Shown piece after piece: positions 33,596 to 43,022 of a stretch of 64,000 bases of DNA (position 1 is its first letter; every line of letters starts with the position of its first letter). This DNA is from Egaibacter danicus (GTDB lineage Bacteria; Pseudomonadota; Gammaproteobacteria; Burkholderiales; Burkholderiaceae_C), in assembly GCA_016707075.1 (NCBI GenBank), contig JADJII010000008.1, forward strand, positions 160,197 to 224,196. The letters are read 5' to 3'. The notes beneath the pieces are model-generated. The model saw only the letters and a program-made list of their open reading frames with translations, did not search any database and was not told the origin of the DNA. A program made the translations under genes and the position numbers.

Positions 33596-34836
33596 GCCAA
33601 GGTAACGCGGGCAAATTTGCGCTTGCCCACCTGCACCACATACGTCCCGGACGCCAGCTTCAATCCCTTGTCGCTCACCACGCTTGAATCCACCCGGACG
33701 CCGCCCCCGTCTATCAAACGGTTACCTTCGCCGCTGGAGGCTGCCAGACCCGCCATCTTGAGAAGGGCGCCGATTCCCACCGGGGCACCGCCCTCCCCCA
33801 GTGGCAAGGTCAACTCGGCGATCTCATCGGGCACACCGCCCTTGCTGCGATTGATGAAATCCTGCTCAGCCTTGTCTGCGTCAGCTACCGAATGGAAGCG
33901 CGCCGTGATTTCCTTGGCAAGGGCGACTTTGGCATCTTTGGGGTTGCGCCCGCCTTCAACTTCCGCCTTCAAGGCGGCAATTGCCGCCTCACTTTTGAAG
34001 CTCAACAACATGTACCAGCGCCACATCAATACGTCCGAAATGCTCAGCACTTTGGCAAACATGGTGTTCGGATCCTCCGATATACCGATGTAGTTGTTCT
34101 TGCTCTTGGACATCTTCTCCACGCCATCAAGGCCTTCGAGCAACGGCATGGTCAGAATACATTGCGGCTCCTGCCCATACTCCTGTTGCAGGTGGCGCCC
34201 CATCAACAGGTTGAATTTCTGGTCGGTGCCTCCCAGCTCAAGGTCACTCTTTAGCGCCACCGAGTCATAACCCTGCATCAGCGGATACAAGAACTCGTGC
34301 ACGCTGATGGGTGTACCCGCCTTGAAGCGGTCATGGAAGTCGTTGCGCTCCATCATGCGCGCCACGTTGTACTTGGCGGCCAGCTGGATCATCCCGCGCG
34401 CGCCCAGCGGGTCACTCCATTCACTGTTGTAGCGAATCTCTGTTTTGGCTGGATCCAACACCAAAGATGCCTGTTTGTAATAAGTGTCCGCATTCGCCTT
34501 GATCTGCTCAGGCGTGAGTGGCGGGCGCGTCGTATTTCTCCCCGACGGGTCACCAATCAGTGTGGTGAAGTCGCCAATCAGGAAGATTACGGTGTGCCCC
34601 AAGTCCTGCAACTGCCGCATCTTGTTGAGCACCACCGTATGACCAATGTGGATGTCAGGAGCCGTTGGGTCCAGCCCGAGTTTGATCCGCAGTGGTTTGC
34701 CCGTGGCCTCGGAGCGGGCCAGCTTTTTCACCCAGTCTTCCTGCGGAATCAGCTCCTCGCACCCACGCAAGGAAACAGCGAGCGCCTCCTTGACACGATC
34801 TGTTACAGAAAACTGGGGGTTTAGGGCTTGATTCAT
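33592..34836 (-). CDS. tyrS: Tyrosyl-tRNA synthetase
   Basis: 414 residues from MNQALNPQFS (ATG 34836). Class I signatures HIGHT and KMSKS, the tyrosine-site region YPLMQGYDSVALKSDLELGG and a C-terminal S4-like domain (GGGVRVDSSVVSDKGLKL). This is the TyrZ-like bacterial subgroup. Divergent from the M23 peptidase gene, the conserved Burkholderiales arrangement; a CDF transporter gene is coupled to its stop. Confidence 0.97.
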   Translation of the reverse strand: MNQALNPQFSVTDRVKEALAVSLRGCEELIPQEDWVKKLARSEATGKPLRIKLGLDPTAPDIHIGHTVVLNKMRQLQDLGHTVIFLIGDFTTLIGDPSGRNTTRPPLTPEQIKANADTYYKQASLVLDPAKTEIRYNSEWSDPLGARGMIQLAAKYNVARMMERNDFHDRFKAGTPISVHEFLYPLMQGYDSVALKSDLELGGTDQKFNLLMGRHLQQEYGQEPQCILTMPLLEGLDGVEKMSKSKNNYIGISEDPNTMFAKVLSISDVLMWRWYMLLSFKSEAAIAALKAEVEGGRNPKDAKVALAKEITARFHSVADADKAEQDFINRSKGGVPDEIAELTLPLGEGGAPVGIGALLKMAGLAASSGEGNRLIDGGGVRVDSSVVSDKGLKLASGTYVVQVGKRKFARVTLA

Positions 34837-34971
34837 AAGGGTATTTCCGGACACGGCCAGAGCGCTACAGATATACTTGACGCTCGCTTTGCGCTGGATT
34901 TTAGTCGCGCAGGGCACTGCAAGGCAGCTCTTCAGTCCAGCTGGCTTGCCCGTTAATCACAAGGACAAGAT

Positions 34972-36330
34972 TTGAATCACGGCTTGATCACCGTTGCACG
35001 CAGCCTTTTGTCGCTGGCAGGCACAACCATCCAGCGCCATCCTAAACACGTCGGAATGCTGGTGGCTGCATTGACGTTGGGCGCCGGTGGCGGCGCTTTT
35101 GCCGTTGCCTCGTTTGCTCCCGATCCCTCTGATCTGCCCGTTCGCGAAATCCTGGAAACGGTCCAGCCTGCGCCCTTTGCGCCGCAGGTCGATGCCCTTG
35201 ACACCAATACGTTCAACCTGTTTCGCTCGGAGGTCACACGCTCGAGTGATACCGTAGACACTCTTCTCAAGCGGCTTGGGCTGGATGACTCGTTGGCTGC
35301 GGCCTTCATGCGAACGGATCCACTCGTGCGGCAAGGTCTGTTGGGCCGGGCCGGGCGAAATGTCACTGTTGAAGCATCAGATCGCAGCGCCCTGGTCAAA
35401 TTTACCGCACGCTGGAGTCCTGATGACAACGGCACGTTCAAGCGCCTTGTGATCGAGCGTACGGCACAAGGCTTTGCCTCACGTATGGAGACGGCACCTT
35501 TGAGTACGTCCTCCCGACTGACAGGTGGCACGATTCAGTCCTCACTTTTTGCAGCCACGGATGATGCCAATATCCCTGACGCCATTGCAACGCAGGTGGC
35601 CGAGATTTTTTCAGGTGATATTGATTTTCACCGGGCGCTTCGCAAAGGTGACCGATTCTCTGTTGTGTATGAGACTCTGGAAGGTGACGGCGAGCCCCTG
35701 CGCACGGGACGGGTGCTGAGCGCCGAGTTCGTCAATGGTGGCAAAACCTTCCAGGCGGCATGGTTCCGGGATCCGGTTTCGGGCGGTAAAGGGGGTTACT
35801 ACACACTGGACGGCCAGAGCCTGCGGCGTGCCTACCTCGCGTCACCCATGGAGTTCTCTCGCGTCACCAGTGGTTTCAAGATGCGGTTTCACCCCATTTT
35901 GCAGACATGGCGAGCCCATTTGGGCGTGGATTACGCCGCACCGACTGGAACGCCAGTGCGCAGTGTTGGCGATGGCTTTGTAGAGTTCGCGGGCGTCCAA
36001 AACGGATTCGGCAACGTGGTCATCCTCAAGCACCACAACAATCACAGCACCGTGTATGCACACTTGAGTCGAATCAATGTGCGCAAGGGCGAGAACATCA
36101 GCCAGGGCCAGAATATTGGCGCGGTAGGCGCCACCGGCTGGGCAACCGGCCCCCATTTGCACTTTGAGTTCCGCGTCAACGGCGTTCACCACGACCCGCT
36201 CACCATTGCCAGAGAAAGCGAGGCAGTGCCGGTATCCGCCGCCGCCAAACCTGCGTTTGACCGTATGGCGTCCGACGTGCGACAGGAACTGAGCGCCGCT
36301 GCCTCAATACAGGATAGTCGTGCGCAATAG
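34972..36330 (+). CDS. M23-family murein endopeptidase (MepM-like)
   Basis: 452 residues with a TTG start at 34972 (AAGGAC upstream). An N-terminal membrane anchor (VGMLVAALTLGAGGGAFAVA) is followed by a LysM/OapA-like region (VTRSSDTVDTLLKRLGLDDS). The C-terminal LytM domain has the zinc ligands in RAHLGVDYAAPTGTPV (HxxxD) and GPHLHFEFRVNG (HxH). It probably cleaves peptidoglycan cross-links during growth. It lies between tyrS and anmK, so cell-wall hydrolysis and recycling genes sit side by side. Confidence 0.92.
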   Translation: MNHGLITVARSLLSLAGTTIQRHPKHVGMLVAALTLGAGGGAFAVASFAPDPSDLPVREILETVQPAPFAPQVDALDTNTFNLFRSEVTRSSDTVDTLLKRLGLDDSLAAAFMRTDPLVRQGLLGRAGRNVTVEASDRSALVKFTARWSPDDNGTFKRLVIERTAQGFASRMETAPLSTSSRLTGGTIQSSLFAATDDANIPDAIATQVAEIFSGDIDFHRALRKGDRFSVVYETLEGDGEPLRTGRVLSAEFVNGGKTFQAAWFRDPVSGGKGGYYTLDGQSLRRAYLASPMEFSRVTSGFKMRFHPILQTWRAHLGVDYAAPTGTPVRSVGDGFVEFAGVQNGFGNVVILKHHNNHSTVYAHLSRINVRKGENISQGQNIGAVGATGWATGPHLHFEFRVNGVHHDPLTIARESEAVPVSAAAKPAFDRMASDVRQELSAAASIQDSRAQ

Positions 36331-36353
36331 GCCTGCAATGGCCACGGCCTCTG

Positions 36354-37457
36354 GTGACTGAGCTTTTTATCGGCCTCATGTCTGGCACATCGCTGGATGG
36401 AGCCGATGGGGTTTTGGTGGACTATTCCAGACACCCCCCGAAGGTGTTAGCGCACGCTTACAAAGGTTTCACCCCCGAACTTTCTGCGGATTTTCTGGCT
36501 TTGAACACCTCGGGACCAGACGAACTACATCAAGGCGCGTTGGCAGGAAACGCCTTGGCACGGGTCTATGCCGAAGTTGTAGGCGATTTGCTCCTGGCAA
36601 CCAGAACAAGCCCCGCAAGCGTTGTCGCCATCGGCGCCCATGGGCAAACCGTGCGGCATCGACCCCGGGAATTTGATGCCACCGGTTACACGATCCAACT
36701 CAATAACCCTGCCCTGCTCGCTGAACTTACGGGCATTGATGTCGTGGCTGACTTCAGAAACCGGGATGTGGCAGCGGGCGGCCAAGGCGCGCCGCTGGTA
36801 CCGGGGTTTCACCAAGCCGCCTTTGGACAATCTGGGGAAACCGTCTCCGTGTTGAATATAGGCGGAATCTCCAATCTGACCGTACTGGGCGACAGCATTG
36901 TGGGCTTTGACTGTGGCCCCGGCAACGCGCTAATGGATGGGTGGTGCCAGACCTACACTGGCCAACCCTATGACGCCGAAGGGCGGTGGGCGGCAAGCGG
37001 CAAGATCCATACACAACTGCTCAACTACTTGCTGGATGACACCTATTTTGCCAAGGAGCCACCGAAAAGTACGGGCCGTGATCTGTTCAATGCCGAATGG
37101 CTGTCTGCGCAGTTGGCCAGGTATCCGGGATTACCACCTGCCGATGTTCAGGCGACATTGGCTGAATTGACGGCCACATCATGCGCCACTTGCGTGACTC
37201 GCTATGGAAAAGGGAGCAAAACCCTTCTGGTCTGTGGCGGTGGCGCGCTGAACACCTATCTCATGCAAAGGCTGCAGGCTCACCTTACTTCAATCACAGT
37301 GGCGTCAACAGCCGCAGCCGGACTGCCACCCATGCAGGTCGAAGCATCTGCATTTGCCTGGCTCGCGCGTCAAGCGGTTAGACGCGAAACAGCATCCTTC
37401 AAAAGCGTCACGGGCGCCCAAGGCGCCCGTGTATTGGGTGCAATCTACCCGGCGTGA
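36354..37457 (+). CDS. anmK: Anhydro-N-acetylmuramic acid kinase
   Basis: 367 residues from GTG 36354. GLMSGTSLDGAD, GAHGQTVRHRP, DFRNRDVAAGGQGAPLVPGFH and the GFDCGPGNALMDGW segment are diagnostic. It converts 1,6-anhydroMurNAc and ATP to MurNAc-6-P in cell wall recycling. A perfect 10-bp hairpin (37409-37431) lies in the 3' coding end, but it encodes the conserved GAQGARVLGAIYP and need not be regulatory. Confidence 0.96.
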   Translation: MTELFIGLMSGTSLDGADGVLVDYSRHPPKVLAHAYKGFTPELSADFLALNTSGPDELHQGALAGNALARVYAEVVGDLLLATRTSPASVVAIGAHGQTVRHRPREFDATGYTIQLNNPALLAELTGIDVVADFRNRDVAAGGQGAPLVPGFHQAAFGQSGETVSVLNIGGISNLTVLGDSIVGFDCGPGNALMDGWCQTYTGQPYDAEGRWAASGKIHTQLLNYLLDDTYFAKEPPKSTGRDLFNAEWLSAQLARYPGLPPADVQATLAELTATSCATCVTRYGKGSKTLLVCGGGALNTYLMQRLQAHLTSITVASTAAAGLPPMQVEASAFAWLARQAVRRETASFKSVTGAQGARVLGAIYPA

Positions 37458-37485
37458 ACGGGGCAGATTGTTCGGAAGACCCAAC

Positions 37486-37851
37486 TCAGGTCGAGAAACT
37501 CGATCCGCAACCGCAAGTGGTCGTCGCGTTCGGGTTCTTGATCACGAACTGCGCACCCTGCAGGTCTTCCTTGTAGTCGATCTCAGCGCCAACCAGATAC
37601 TGGTAACTCATCGCGTCGATCAACAGCGAAACCCCATTCTTGGTCATTGTGGTGTCGTCTTCATTGGTGATTTCATCGAAGGTGAAACCATACTGGAAAC
37701 CTGAACAACCTCCCCCCTGCACAAAAACGCGCAGCTTCAGCTCAGGATTTCCCTCTTCAGCAATCAGGTCAGCAACCTTGGCCGCCGCGCTGTCGGTGAA
37801 CAGAATCGGGGCGGGCATTTCAGTTTGAATGGTCTCTGCGACGGCGCTCAT
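37486..37851 (-). CDS. erpA: Iron-sulfur cluster insertion protein ErpA
   Basis: 121 residues from MSAVAETIQT (ATG 37851). A-type carrier fold with the three cluster cysteines in GGGCSGFQYGF and TTCGCGSSF. It delivers 4Fe-4S clusters to apo-proteins. Convergent with anmK; upstream of it on the same strand are the bactofilin and coiled-coil genes. Confidence 0.95.
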   Translation of the reverse strand: MSAVAETIQTEMPAPILFTDSAAAKVADLIAEEGNPELKLRVFVQGGGCSGFQYGFTFDEITNEDDTTMTKNGVSLLIDAMSYQYLVGAEIDYKEDLQGAQFVIKNPNATTTCGCGSSFST

Positions 37852-37910
37852 GGATGACTCCATACAAATTAATATCCATCAATACTACAGCAATTCGCTC
37901 GGGAATTCAG

Positions 37911-38306
37911 CTAGTCGTTATTTGCCGCCAGTTTGAGTGTGGGCTTTAGCTCTTCCGCCAGTGACGGCCGCAGCAGGCCGGAGATGGTAGCGCCCTGGTG
38001 CATTTCCAGAGCAATATAGTGCACATCACCGACGATGCGGGCTTTTGGTTGCAACTCCAGCATCACGCTGGCAAACACCGGCCCGTTCACTTGGCCGTTG
38101 ACGATGATGTGGTCGGCGCGTATTTCGCCCGTCACCACCGCAGTCTCCGAAACGACCAGGATGCTGGGCTGCTCGTCACTCGAACGGATATTTCCGGTAA
38201 CGCCGCCATCGACACGCAGGCCCTCAGAAAAAATATAGTTCCCGTTGATCTGACTACCGTGCGCAATCAGGCTCTTGATGGGGGGTTGCTTTTTACGGTT
38301 GAACAT
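37911..38306 (-). CDS. Bactofilin (polymer-forming cytoskeletal protein)
   Basis: 131 residues of a right-handed beta-helix bactofilin domain: IAHGSQINGNYIFSEGLRVDG, then repeated hydrophobic strands (VTGEIRADHIIVNGQVNGPVFA, ARIVGDVHYIALEMHQGA) with short charged ends. Bactofilins self-assemble without nucleotide and scaffold cell-wall enzymes. It starts 23 bases after the coiled-coil membrane protein gene and may be co-transcribed with it. Confidence 0.92.
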   Translation of the reverse strand: MFNRKKQPPIKSLIAHGSQINGNYIFSEGLRVDGGVTGNIRSSDEQPSILVVSETAVVTGEIRADHIIVNGQVNGPVFASVMLELQPKARIVGDVHYIALEMHQGATISGLLRPSLAEELKPTLKLAANND

Positions 38307-38329
38307 CTTGGTCTCCTCAAAAATTGAGA

Positions 38330-39037
38330 TCAGAGCTTGATGGAGTGCTCTGCTCGGGTGACGGAACCTTCCTGAACCTTGGCGGACACGCTTTTTATGA
38401 CAGTCTGCGGTGGCAGGTCAATCAGTCCTTCAAACCGGCTGTATTGTTTGAACTTGATTGCCTGCGGACCGCCGGGCATGCCGGCAGTCCAAGGTTTACC
38501 GTTTTGGATGCCGGCAAAAACAAGGTCCAGCCGGCCATTGAATTCGGGCGCTTTTTTTGTCGGCTGCATCACCAGGATTTGCCACTTGAGTTGCCCGCTA
38601 TCCAGCACTTCCGCCTGAAGTCCACGGATAGCGATCCCCGCGACACCGGCGTTGGGAATCAGCGCTTCAAAAAACCCGAGATCGCTTCGCAAGCTCGCGT
38701 TGTCAGCCAACAATTGGCGATTTTGCGCAAGCACCTGCTCATGCGCTGACTTTTCTGCAGTGAGCACTGTACCGGACGTATTCGCAATGGATTGCGCCTG
38801 GTCCCGCTCCTCTTTGAGGACTGCATTCTCGGCGCGCAATGCCATCAGCTCATCTTTGGCGCCGCTGTCCAGCCCGGCAATATCCTTGCCAAACTCGAAG
38901 GCCCACAGGGCAATTGCGGCGCAAAAACCCAAGACAACCGCTGCCACCACCCATCGAAATGGCCATGGCAGCGCGCTACGGACCGCCATGCGGGGCGCAC
39001 TGATAGTCAAGCGACGACGGAGAAGGCGAAAACGCAT
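38330..39037 (-). CDS. Single-pass membrane protein with periplasmic coiled coil (DUF6776-like)
   Basis: 235 residues. Basic N-terminus (RFRLLRRRLTIS), one membrane helix (RWVVAAVVLGFCAAIALWAF, about 28-47), a coiled coil at about 60-115 (KDELMALRAENAVLKEERDQ, AHEQVLAQNRQLLADNASLR), then a beta-rich domain. The position upstream of a bactofilin gene is conserved in related genomes as I recall, suggesting a morphology or cell-wall role. Function unproven. Confidence 0.8.
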   Translation of the reverse strand: MRFRLLRRRLTISAPRMAVRSALPWPFRWVVAAVVLGFCAAIALWAFEFGKDIAGLDSGAKDELMALRAENAVLKEERDQAQSIANTSGTVLTAEKSAHEQVLAQNRQLLADNASLRSDLGFFEALIPNAGVAGIAIRGLQAEVLDSGQLKWQILVMQPTKKAPEFNGRLDLVFAGIQNGKPWTAGMPGGPQAIKFKQYSRFEGLIDLPPQTVIKSVSAKVQEGSVTRAEHSIKL

Positions 39038-39070
39038 GTTTCAAATCGATCCATGACTCAATGGTGCCTC

Positions 39071-39108
39071 AAAAACAAAAGCCGCCCCAGGCAAACCTGA
39101 CGCGGCTT
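39071..39108 (-). terminator. Rho-independent terminator after rpsI
   Basis: On the minus strand: AAAGCCGCGTCAGG, loop TTTG, CCTGGGGCGGCTTT with one mismatch/bulge, followed by TTGTTTTTG. It lies 45 bases past the rpsI stop, where the rplM-rpsI transcript should end. Confidence 0.75.
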
Positions 39109-39152
39109 TGTGACAACACGTAACCGGCATAAGGCCGTTCGTGTAGAGCAAA

Positions 39153-39545
39153 TTAACGCTTGGAGAACTGCTTGCGACGGCGTGCACCGTGCAAACCGAC
39201 CTTTTTACGTTCAACTTCGCGCGCGTCACGCGTCACGAAGCCGGCTTTGCTCAACTCTGGCTTGAGCGTTGCGTCATAGTCAATCAAGGCACGGGTGATG
39301 CCGTGGCGCACAGCACCAGCCTGACCCGACTCACCGCCACCTGCCACGTTGACCATTACGTCAAACGTTTCAGCGTGGTTGGTCAGAAGCAAAGGTTGCT
39401 TGCAAATCATGATCGACGTAGCACGACCGAAGAACTTCTCAATGGCCTTGCCATTGACAACGATCTGGCCAGAGCCTTTTTTCAGAAACACGCGGGCGAC
39501 GCTTGATTTGCGACGGCCGGTGCCATTGTTCCATTCACCGATCAT
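39153..39545 (-). CDS. rpsI: 30S ribosomal protein S9
   Basis: 130 residues, GTGRRKSSVARVFLKKGSG start and the invariant basic C-terminus ending RRKQFSKR, whose last Arg contacts P-site tRNA. Overlaps the rplM stop by four bases, the standard rplM-rpsI operon. Confidence 0.98.
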   Translation of the reverse strand: MIGEWNNGTGRRKSSVARVFLKKGSGQIVVNGKAIEKFFGRATSIMICKQPLLLTNHAETFDVMVNVAGGGESGQAGAVRHGITRALIDYDATLKPELSKAGFVTRDAREVERKKVGLHGARRRKQFSKR

Positions 39546-39997
39546 TTGGCGGCTCCCGTGTTCAAGGCTGCAATTTCCAGCACTTTGGGTTGCTGGGCGG
39601 TATGGGGATGCTCTGCACCGCCGTACACCTTGAGCTTCTTGATCATGGCGTAGCCCAGGGGACCCTTGGGCAGCATGCCCTTGACGGCTTTTTCCAGAGC
39701 GCGGCCAGGATGCTTGGCTTGCATGTCGCGGAAGTTGATGGCGGAGATGCCACCGGGGTAGCCGGAGTGGCTGTAATAGACTTTGTCGAGCGGCTTGGCG
39801 CCGGTGACGCGCAGCTGGGCTGCATTGATGATGACGATGAAGTCACCCGTATCGACGTGAGGCGTATAAATGGCCTTGTGTTTGCCGCGCAAACGGAGAG
39901 CAACTTCGCTGGCTACTCGTCCGAGGACCTTGTCGGTCGCGTCAAGCACAAACCACTCGTGAACGACCTCAGCGGGTTTTGCGCTGAAAGTAGACAT
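39542..39997 (-). CDS. rplM: 50S ribosomal protein L13
   Basis: 151 residues from ATG 39997 (MSTFSAKPAE). HEWFVLDATDKVLGRVASEV and PLGYAMIKKLKVYGGAEHPH are the family landmarks; a few residues longer than the usual 142. The 200-base upstream region shared with rlmJ should hold the promoter and any autogenous control site; I see no clear one. Confidence 0.97.
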   Translation of the reverse strand: MSTFSAKPAEVVHEWFVLDATDKVLGRVASEVALRLRGKHKAIYTPHVDTGDFIVIINAAQLRVTGAKPLDKVYYSHSGYPGGISAINFRDMQAKHPGRALEKAVKGMLPKGPLGYAMIKKLKVYGGAEHPHTAQQPKVLEIAALNTGAAK

Positions 39998-40206
39998 GAG
40001 ATTTCTCTTTTTAAAGGAGGGTTTGTCGGGCTCTTTTCCACGGTCGGCGTTCCTCTGACGGGAATCTCTTAGGTGGGGAACACTCAGCACACGGGCCAAT
40101 CACTTACGATCAGGACGATACTAAGGCGCTTCGCCGCGGAGCCACAAATGCGCTGCGAAGCTTTCTATTATACGATTAGTTTGGGCGTTCGGGGTACCAT
40201 TGAGCC

Positions 40207-41157
40207 ATGTTCAGTTACCGCCACGCCTTTCACGCCGGAAACCATGCCGATGTGCTCAAACACACCGTTTTACTGGCGATTTTGCGGCACCTGACCCAAA
40301 AAGACACACCGCTGACGGTCTTCGACACCCACGCCGGGGCAGGTTTGTACCGGCTCGACGGAGACTATGCACAAACCAGCGGGGAAGCTGCAGAGGGATT
40401 TTTGCGGTTGATTTCGAAGCAAAAAGAGACTTCAGCCCTTGCCAAATCTGCACCGGCAGCTACGAAAAATGTAGCGAATGTGGCCGCGCCGGTCCTCTCG
40501 CCAGTCCTGCAGGACTATCTGGACATGGTGGCGAGTTTCAACACTGGAGGGAACCTGAAGGCCTATCCGGGCTCGCCGTTCATCATTCAACGCCTGCTCC
40601 GTGACCGGGACAAGCTCAAGTTATTCGAACTGCACCCGACTGACTCCAAAACCCTGTCTGCCAACATCGCACAACTGGAAGCGGGGCGCCAAGTGGCGGT
40701 ATTGCGGGAAGACGGGTTTGAGGGGCTGAAGAAATTCCTGCCACCACCCTCGCGACGCGCGTTGGTGCTGTGTGACCCGAGCTACGAGGTCAAGACTGAC
40801 TACCCACGTGTGGTCACCACGATGGCCGATGCCATGCAGCGCTTTGCAACCGGCACCTACGTGGTTTGGTACCCGATCATCCCGCGCACTGAAGCTCATG
40901 ACATCCCAAAGAAACTGAAAACCCTAGCCGGAAAAGCCGGGAAAAGCTGGCTCAACGCGACATTAACCGTGAAATCAAGCAAATTGACGACAGATGATGC
41001 CGGGGAGACGCAACGCCCTGGTCTTCCCGCCAGCGGGATGTTCGTCATCAATCCGCCACACACCCTCAAGGCAGCCTTGCAGGCCTCGCTACCCCAAATG
41101 GTCAGTTTTCTGGGGCAAGACCAGCACGCAACGTTTAGCGTTGAATCCGGAGGCTGA
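40207..41157 (+). CDS. rlmJ: 23S rRNA (adenine2030-N6)-methyltransferase RlmJ
   Basis: 316 residues, starting MFSYRHAFHAGNHADVLKHT, the signature of RlmJ. SAM region FDTHAGAGLYRL and catalytic motif CDPSYE (DPPY variant). It is longer than the usual ~280: the extra residues lie at about 75-100 (KETSALAKSAPAATKNVANV), where a half copy of the dispersed repeat is found. Modifies A2030 of 23S rRNA. Confidence 0.93.
   Translation: MFSYRHAFHAGNHADVLKHTVLLAILRHLTQKDTPLTVFDTHAGAGLYRLDGDYAQTSGEAAEGFLRLISKQKETSALAKSAPAATKNVANVAAPVLSPVLQDYLDMVASFNTGGNLKAYPGSPFIIQRLLRDRDKLKLFELHPTDSKTLSANIAQLEAGRQVAVLREDGFEGLKKFLPPPSRRALVLCDPSYEVKTDYPRVVTTMADAMQRFATGTYVVWYPIIPRTEAHDIPKKLKTLAGKAGKSWLNATLTVKSSKLTTDDAGETQRPGLPASGMFVINPPHTLKAALQASLPQMVSFLGQDQHATFSVESGG
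40459..40476 (+). repeat. Possible half copy of the dispersed repeat in rlmJ
   Basis: GCTACGAAAAATGTAGCG resembles the left, hairpin-forming half (GCTANN, six bases, ATAGC) of the longer copies. It lies exactly within the extra loop of RlmJ. Short, so uncertain. Confidence 0.3.
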
Positions 41158-41191
41158 GAGTAACCCTGGCATCCCAAGTGAGAGCAACACC

Positions 41192-42280
41192 ATGACGATT
41201 CTCGTGACCGGCGGAGCCGGCTTCATTGGCAGCAACTTTGTACTCGACTGGTTGGCTCTGTCGGATGAGACGGTGATCAACCTCGACAAACTCACCTACG
41301 CGGGCAACCTGCAAAACCTGTCTTCATTGGCGGGTGATTCACGCCATGTGTTTGTACAGGGCGACATCGGCAATACGGCACTTGTCGCCAATCTGCTGGC
41401 TCAACACTCGCCTCGCGCCGTGGTGAATTTTGCGGCGGAATCCCATGTGGACCGATCCATCCTTGGTCCTGGAGCATTTATCCAGACCAATATCGTGGGT
41501 ACCTTCAACCTTCTGGAAGCTGTGCGCGCGTATTGGGGTGGATTGAGCCCCGCATCGAAAGCGGCCTTCCGGTTCCTGCACGTCTCCACCGACGAGGTGT
41601 ATGGTTCGTTGGCCAAGACGGACCCAGCATTCACCGAAGAACACAAGTACGAGCCCAACAGCCCCTATTCAGCGAGCAAAGCGGCCAGCGACCATCTGGT
41701 GCGTGCCTACCACCACACTTATGGTTTGCCGGTGCTCACGACCAACTGCTCCAACAACTATGGGCCTTACCACTTCCCGGAAAAACTCATCCCGCTGATG
41801 ATCGTCAATGCCCAGGCGGGCAAACCACTGCCCGTTTATGGTGACGGTCAGCAGATTCGCGACTGGCTGTATGTGAAAGACCACTGTAGCGCCATCCGCC
41901 GCGTGCTGGAGGCGGGCATCGTGGGCGAGGTGTACAACGTGGGTGGCTGGAACGAGAAGCCCAATCTGGACATCGTGCACACAGTCTGCTCTCTGCTGGA
42001 TGAGTTGAAACCCCGCGCCGACGGCCAGCCCTACAAAGACCAGATCACTTATGTGGCCGACCGTCCCGGTCACGACCGGCGCTATGCCATTGATGCGCGA
42101 AAAATAGAGCAACAACTCGGCTGGAAACCGGCCGAAACCTTCGAAACGGGCATCCACAAGACCGTGCAGTGGTATCTGGACAATCCTGAATGGGTGGCCA
42201 ATGTGCAAAGTGGTGGCTACCGCGACTGGGTGAACCGGCAATATGGCAATACCCATGTTCCCGCCAAGGTAGACGCATGA
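41192..42280 (+). CDS. rmlB: dTDP-glucose 4,6-dehydratase
   Basis: 362 residues from ATG 41192. NAD-binding TGGAGFIGSNFV, catalytic STDEVYGSL, and YSASKAASDH (YxxxK). SDR-type enzyme converting dTDP-glucose to the 4-keto-6-deoxy sugar, second step of dTDP-L-rhamnose synthesis. First gene of rmlBDAC; its stop overlaps the rmlD start by four bases. Confidence 0.96.
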   Translation: MTILVTGGAGFIGSNFVLDWLALSDETVINLDKLTYAGNLQNLSSLAGDSRHVFVQGDIGNTALVANLLAQHSPRAVVNFAAESHVDRSILGPGAFIQTNIVGTFNLLEAVRAYWGGLSPASKAAFRFLHVSTDEVYGSLAKTDPAFTEEHKYEPNSPYSASKAASDHLVRAYHHTYGLPVLTTNCSNNYGPYHFPEKLIPLMIVNAQAGKPLPVYGDGQQIRDWLYVKDHCSAIRRVLEAGIVGEVYNVGGWNEKPNLDIVHTVCSLLDELKPRADGQPYKDQITYVADRPGHDRRYAIDARKIEQQLGWKPAETFETGIHKTVQWYLDNPEWVANVQSGGYRDWVNRQYGNTHVPAKVDA

Positions 42281-43016
42281 AGATTCTGCTCTTCGGCCGT
42301 GGCGGCCAGGTGGGATGGGAACTGCAACGGTCTTTGAGCGTGCTGGGCGAAGTGGTGGCACTGGACTTTGATGCCCCGCACAACCCAGATGGCCTTTGCG
42401 GGGACTTTACCGACCTGGACGGGCTTGCGCGCACGGTGCAACAGGTGCGGCCGGACGTGATTGTGAACGCTGCGGCCCACACCGCTGTGGACAAGGCAGA
42501 GAATACGGCCAGACCAAGCTGGAAGGCGAGCAGGCGGTGGCCGCGTGCCCGCGTCACCTGATTTTGCGTACCAGCTGGGTATATGCCACGCGGGGCGGTA
42601 ACTTCGCCAAAACCATGCTAAGTCTGGCCGCGGAGCGTGAGACGCTGACAGTGATTGACGACCAGTTTGGCGCGCCCACGTCGGCTGAACTCCTGGCCGA
42701 TGTAACGGCCCACACGCTGCGGAGTTTGCAATCCCGCCCGGAGCTGGCTGGGTTGTACCACTGCGTGGCCGGTGGTGAAACCACCTGGCACGGCTATGCC
42801 CGCTTTGTGCTGGGCCAAGCCCAAGCCTTGGGCCAAATCCTCAGGGCCAGGCCCGAGCAAGTGGCACCCACTCCCACCAGCAGCTACCCTACACCCGCCA
42901 GGCGCCCCCTCAATTCGCGACTGAACACCACCAGGCTGCAAACCGCATTTGGGCTGACACTGCCACACTGGCAAACCGGCGTGGCGCGCATGCTGACCGA
43001 GATCTCAGGAAAATAA
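42277..43016 (+). pseudogene. rmlD: dTDP-4-dehydrorhamnose reductase with internal deletion and frame change
   Basis: The start (KILLFGRGGQVGWELQRSL ... VNAAAHTAVDKAEN) matches RmlD and runs out of frame at about 42510; the rest (YGQTKLEGEQAV, HLILRTSWVYATRGGNFAKT, SSYPTPARRPLNSRLNT) is in another frame to TAA/TGA at 43016. Compared with E. coli RmlD, some 56 residues are missing between AVDKAE and YGQTK, including the STDYVF segment. The YxxxK pair survives but is out of frame with the start. As written no full reductase can be made, although rmlA, rmlB and rmlC are intact. Real deletion or assembly collapse. Confidence 0.9.
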
Positions 43017-43022
43017 AGCACC

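Noticed and set aside
37409..37431. Perfect 10-bp hairpin as a terminator for anmK
   Set aside because: It lies within the coding sequence and encodes a conserved C-terminal peptide; no T tract follows.
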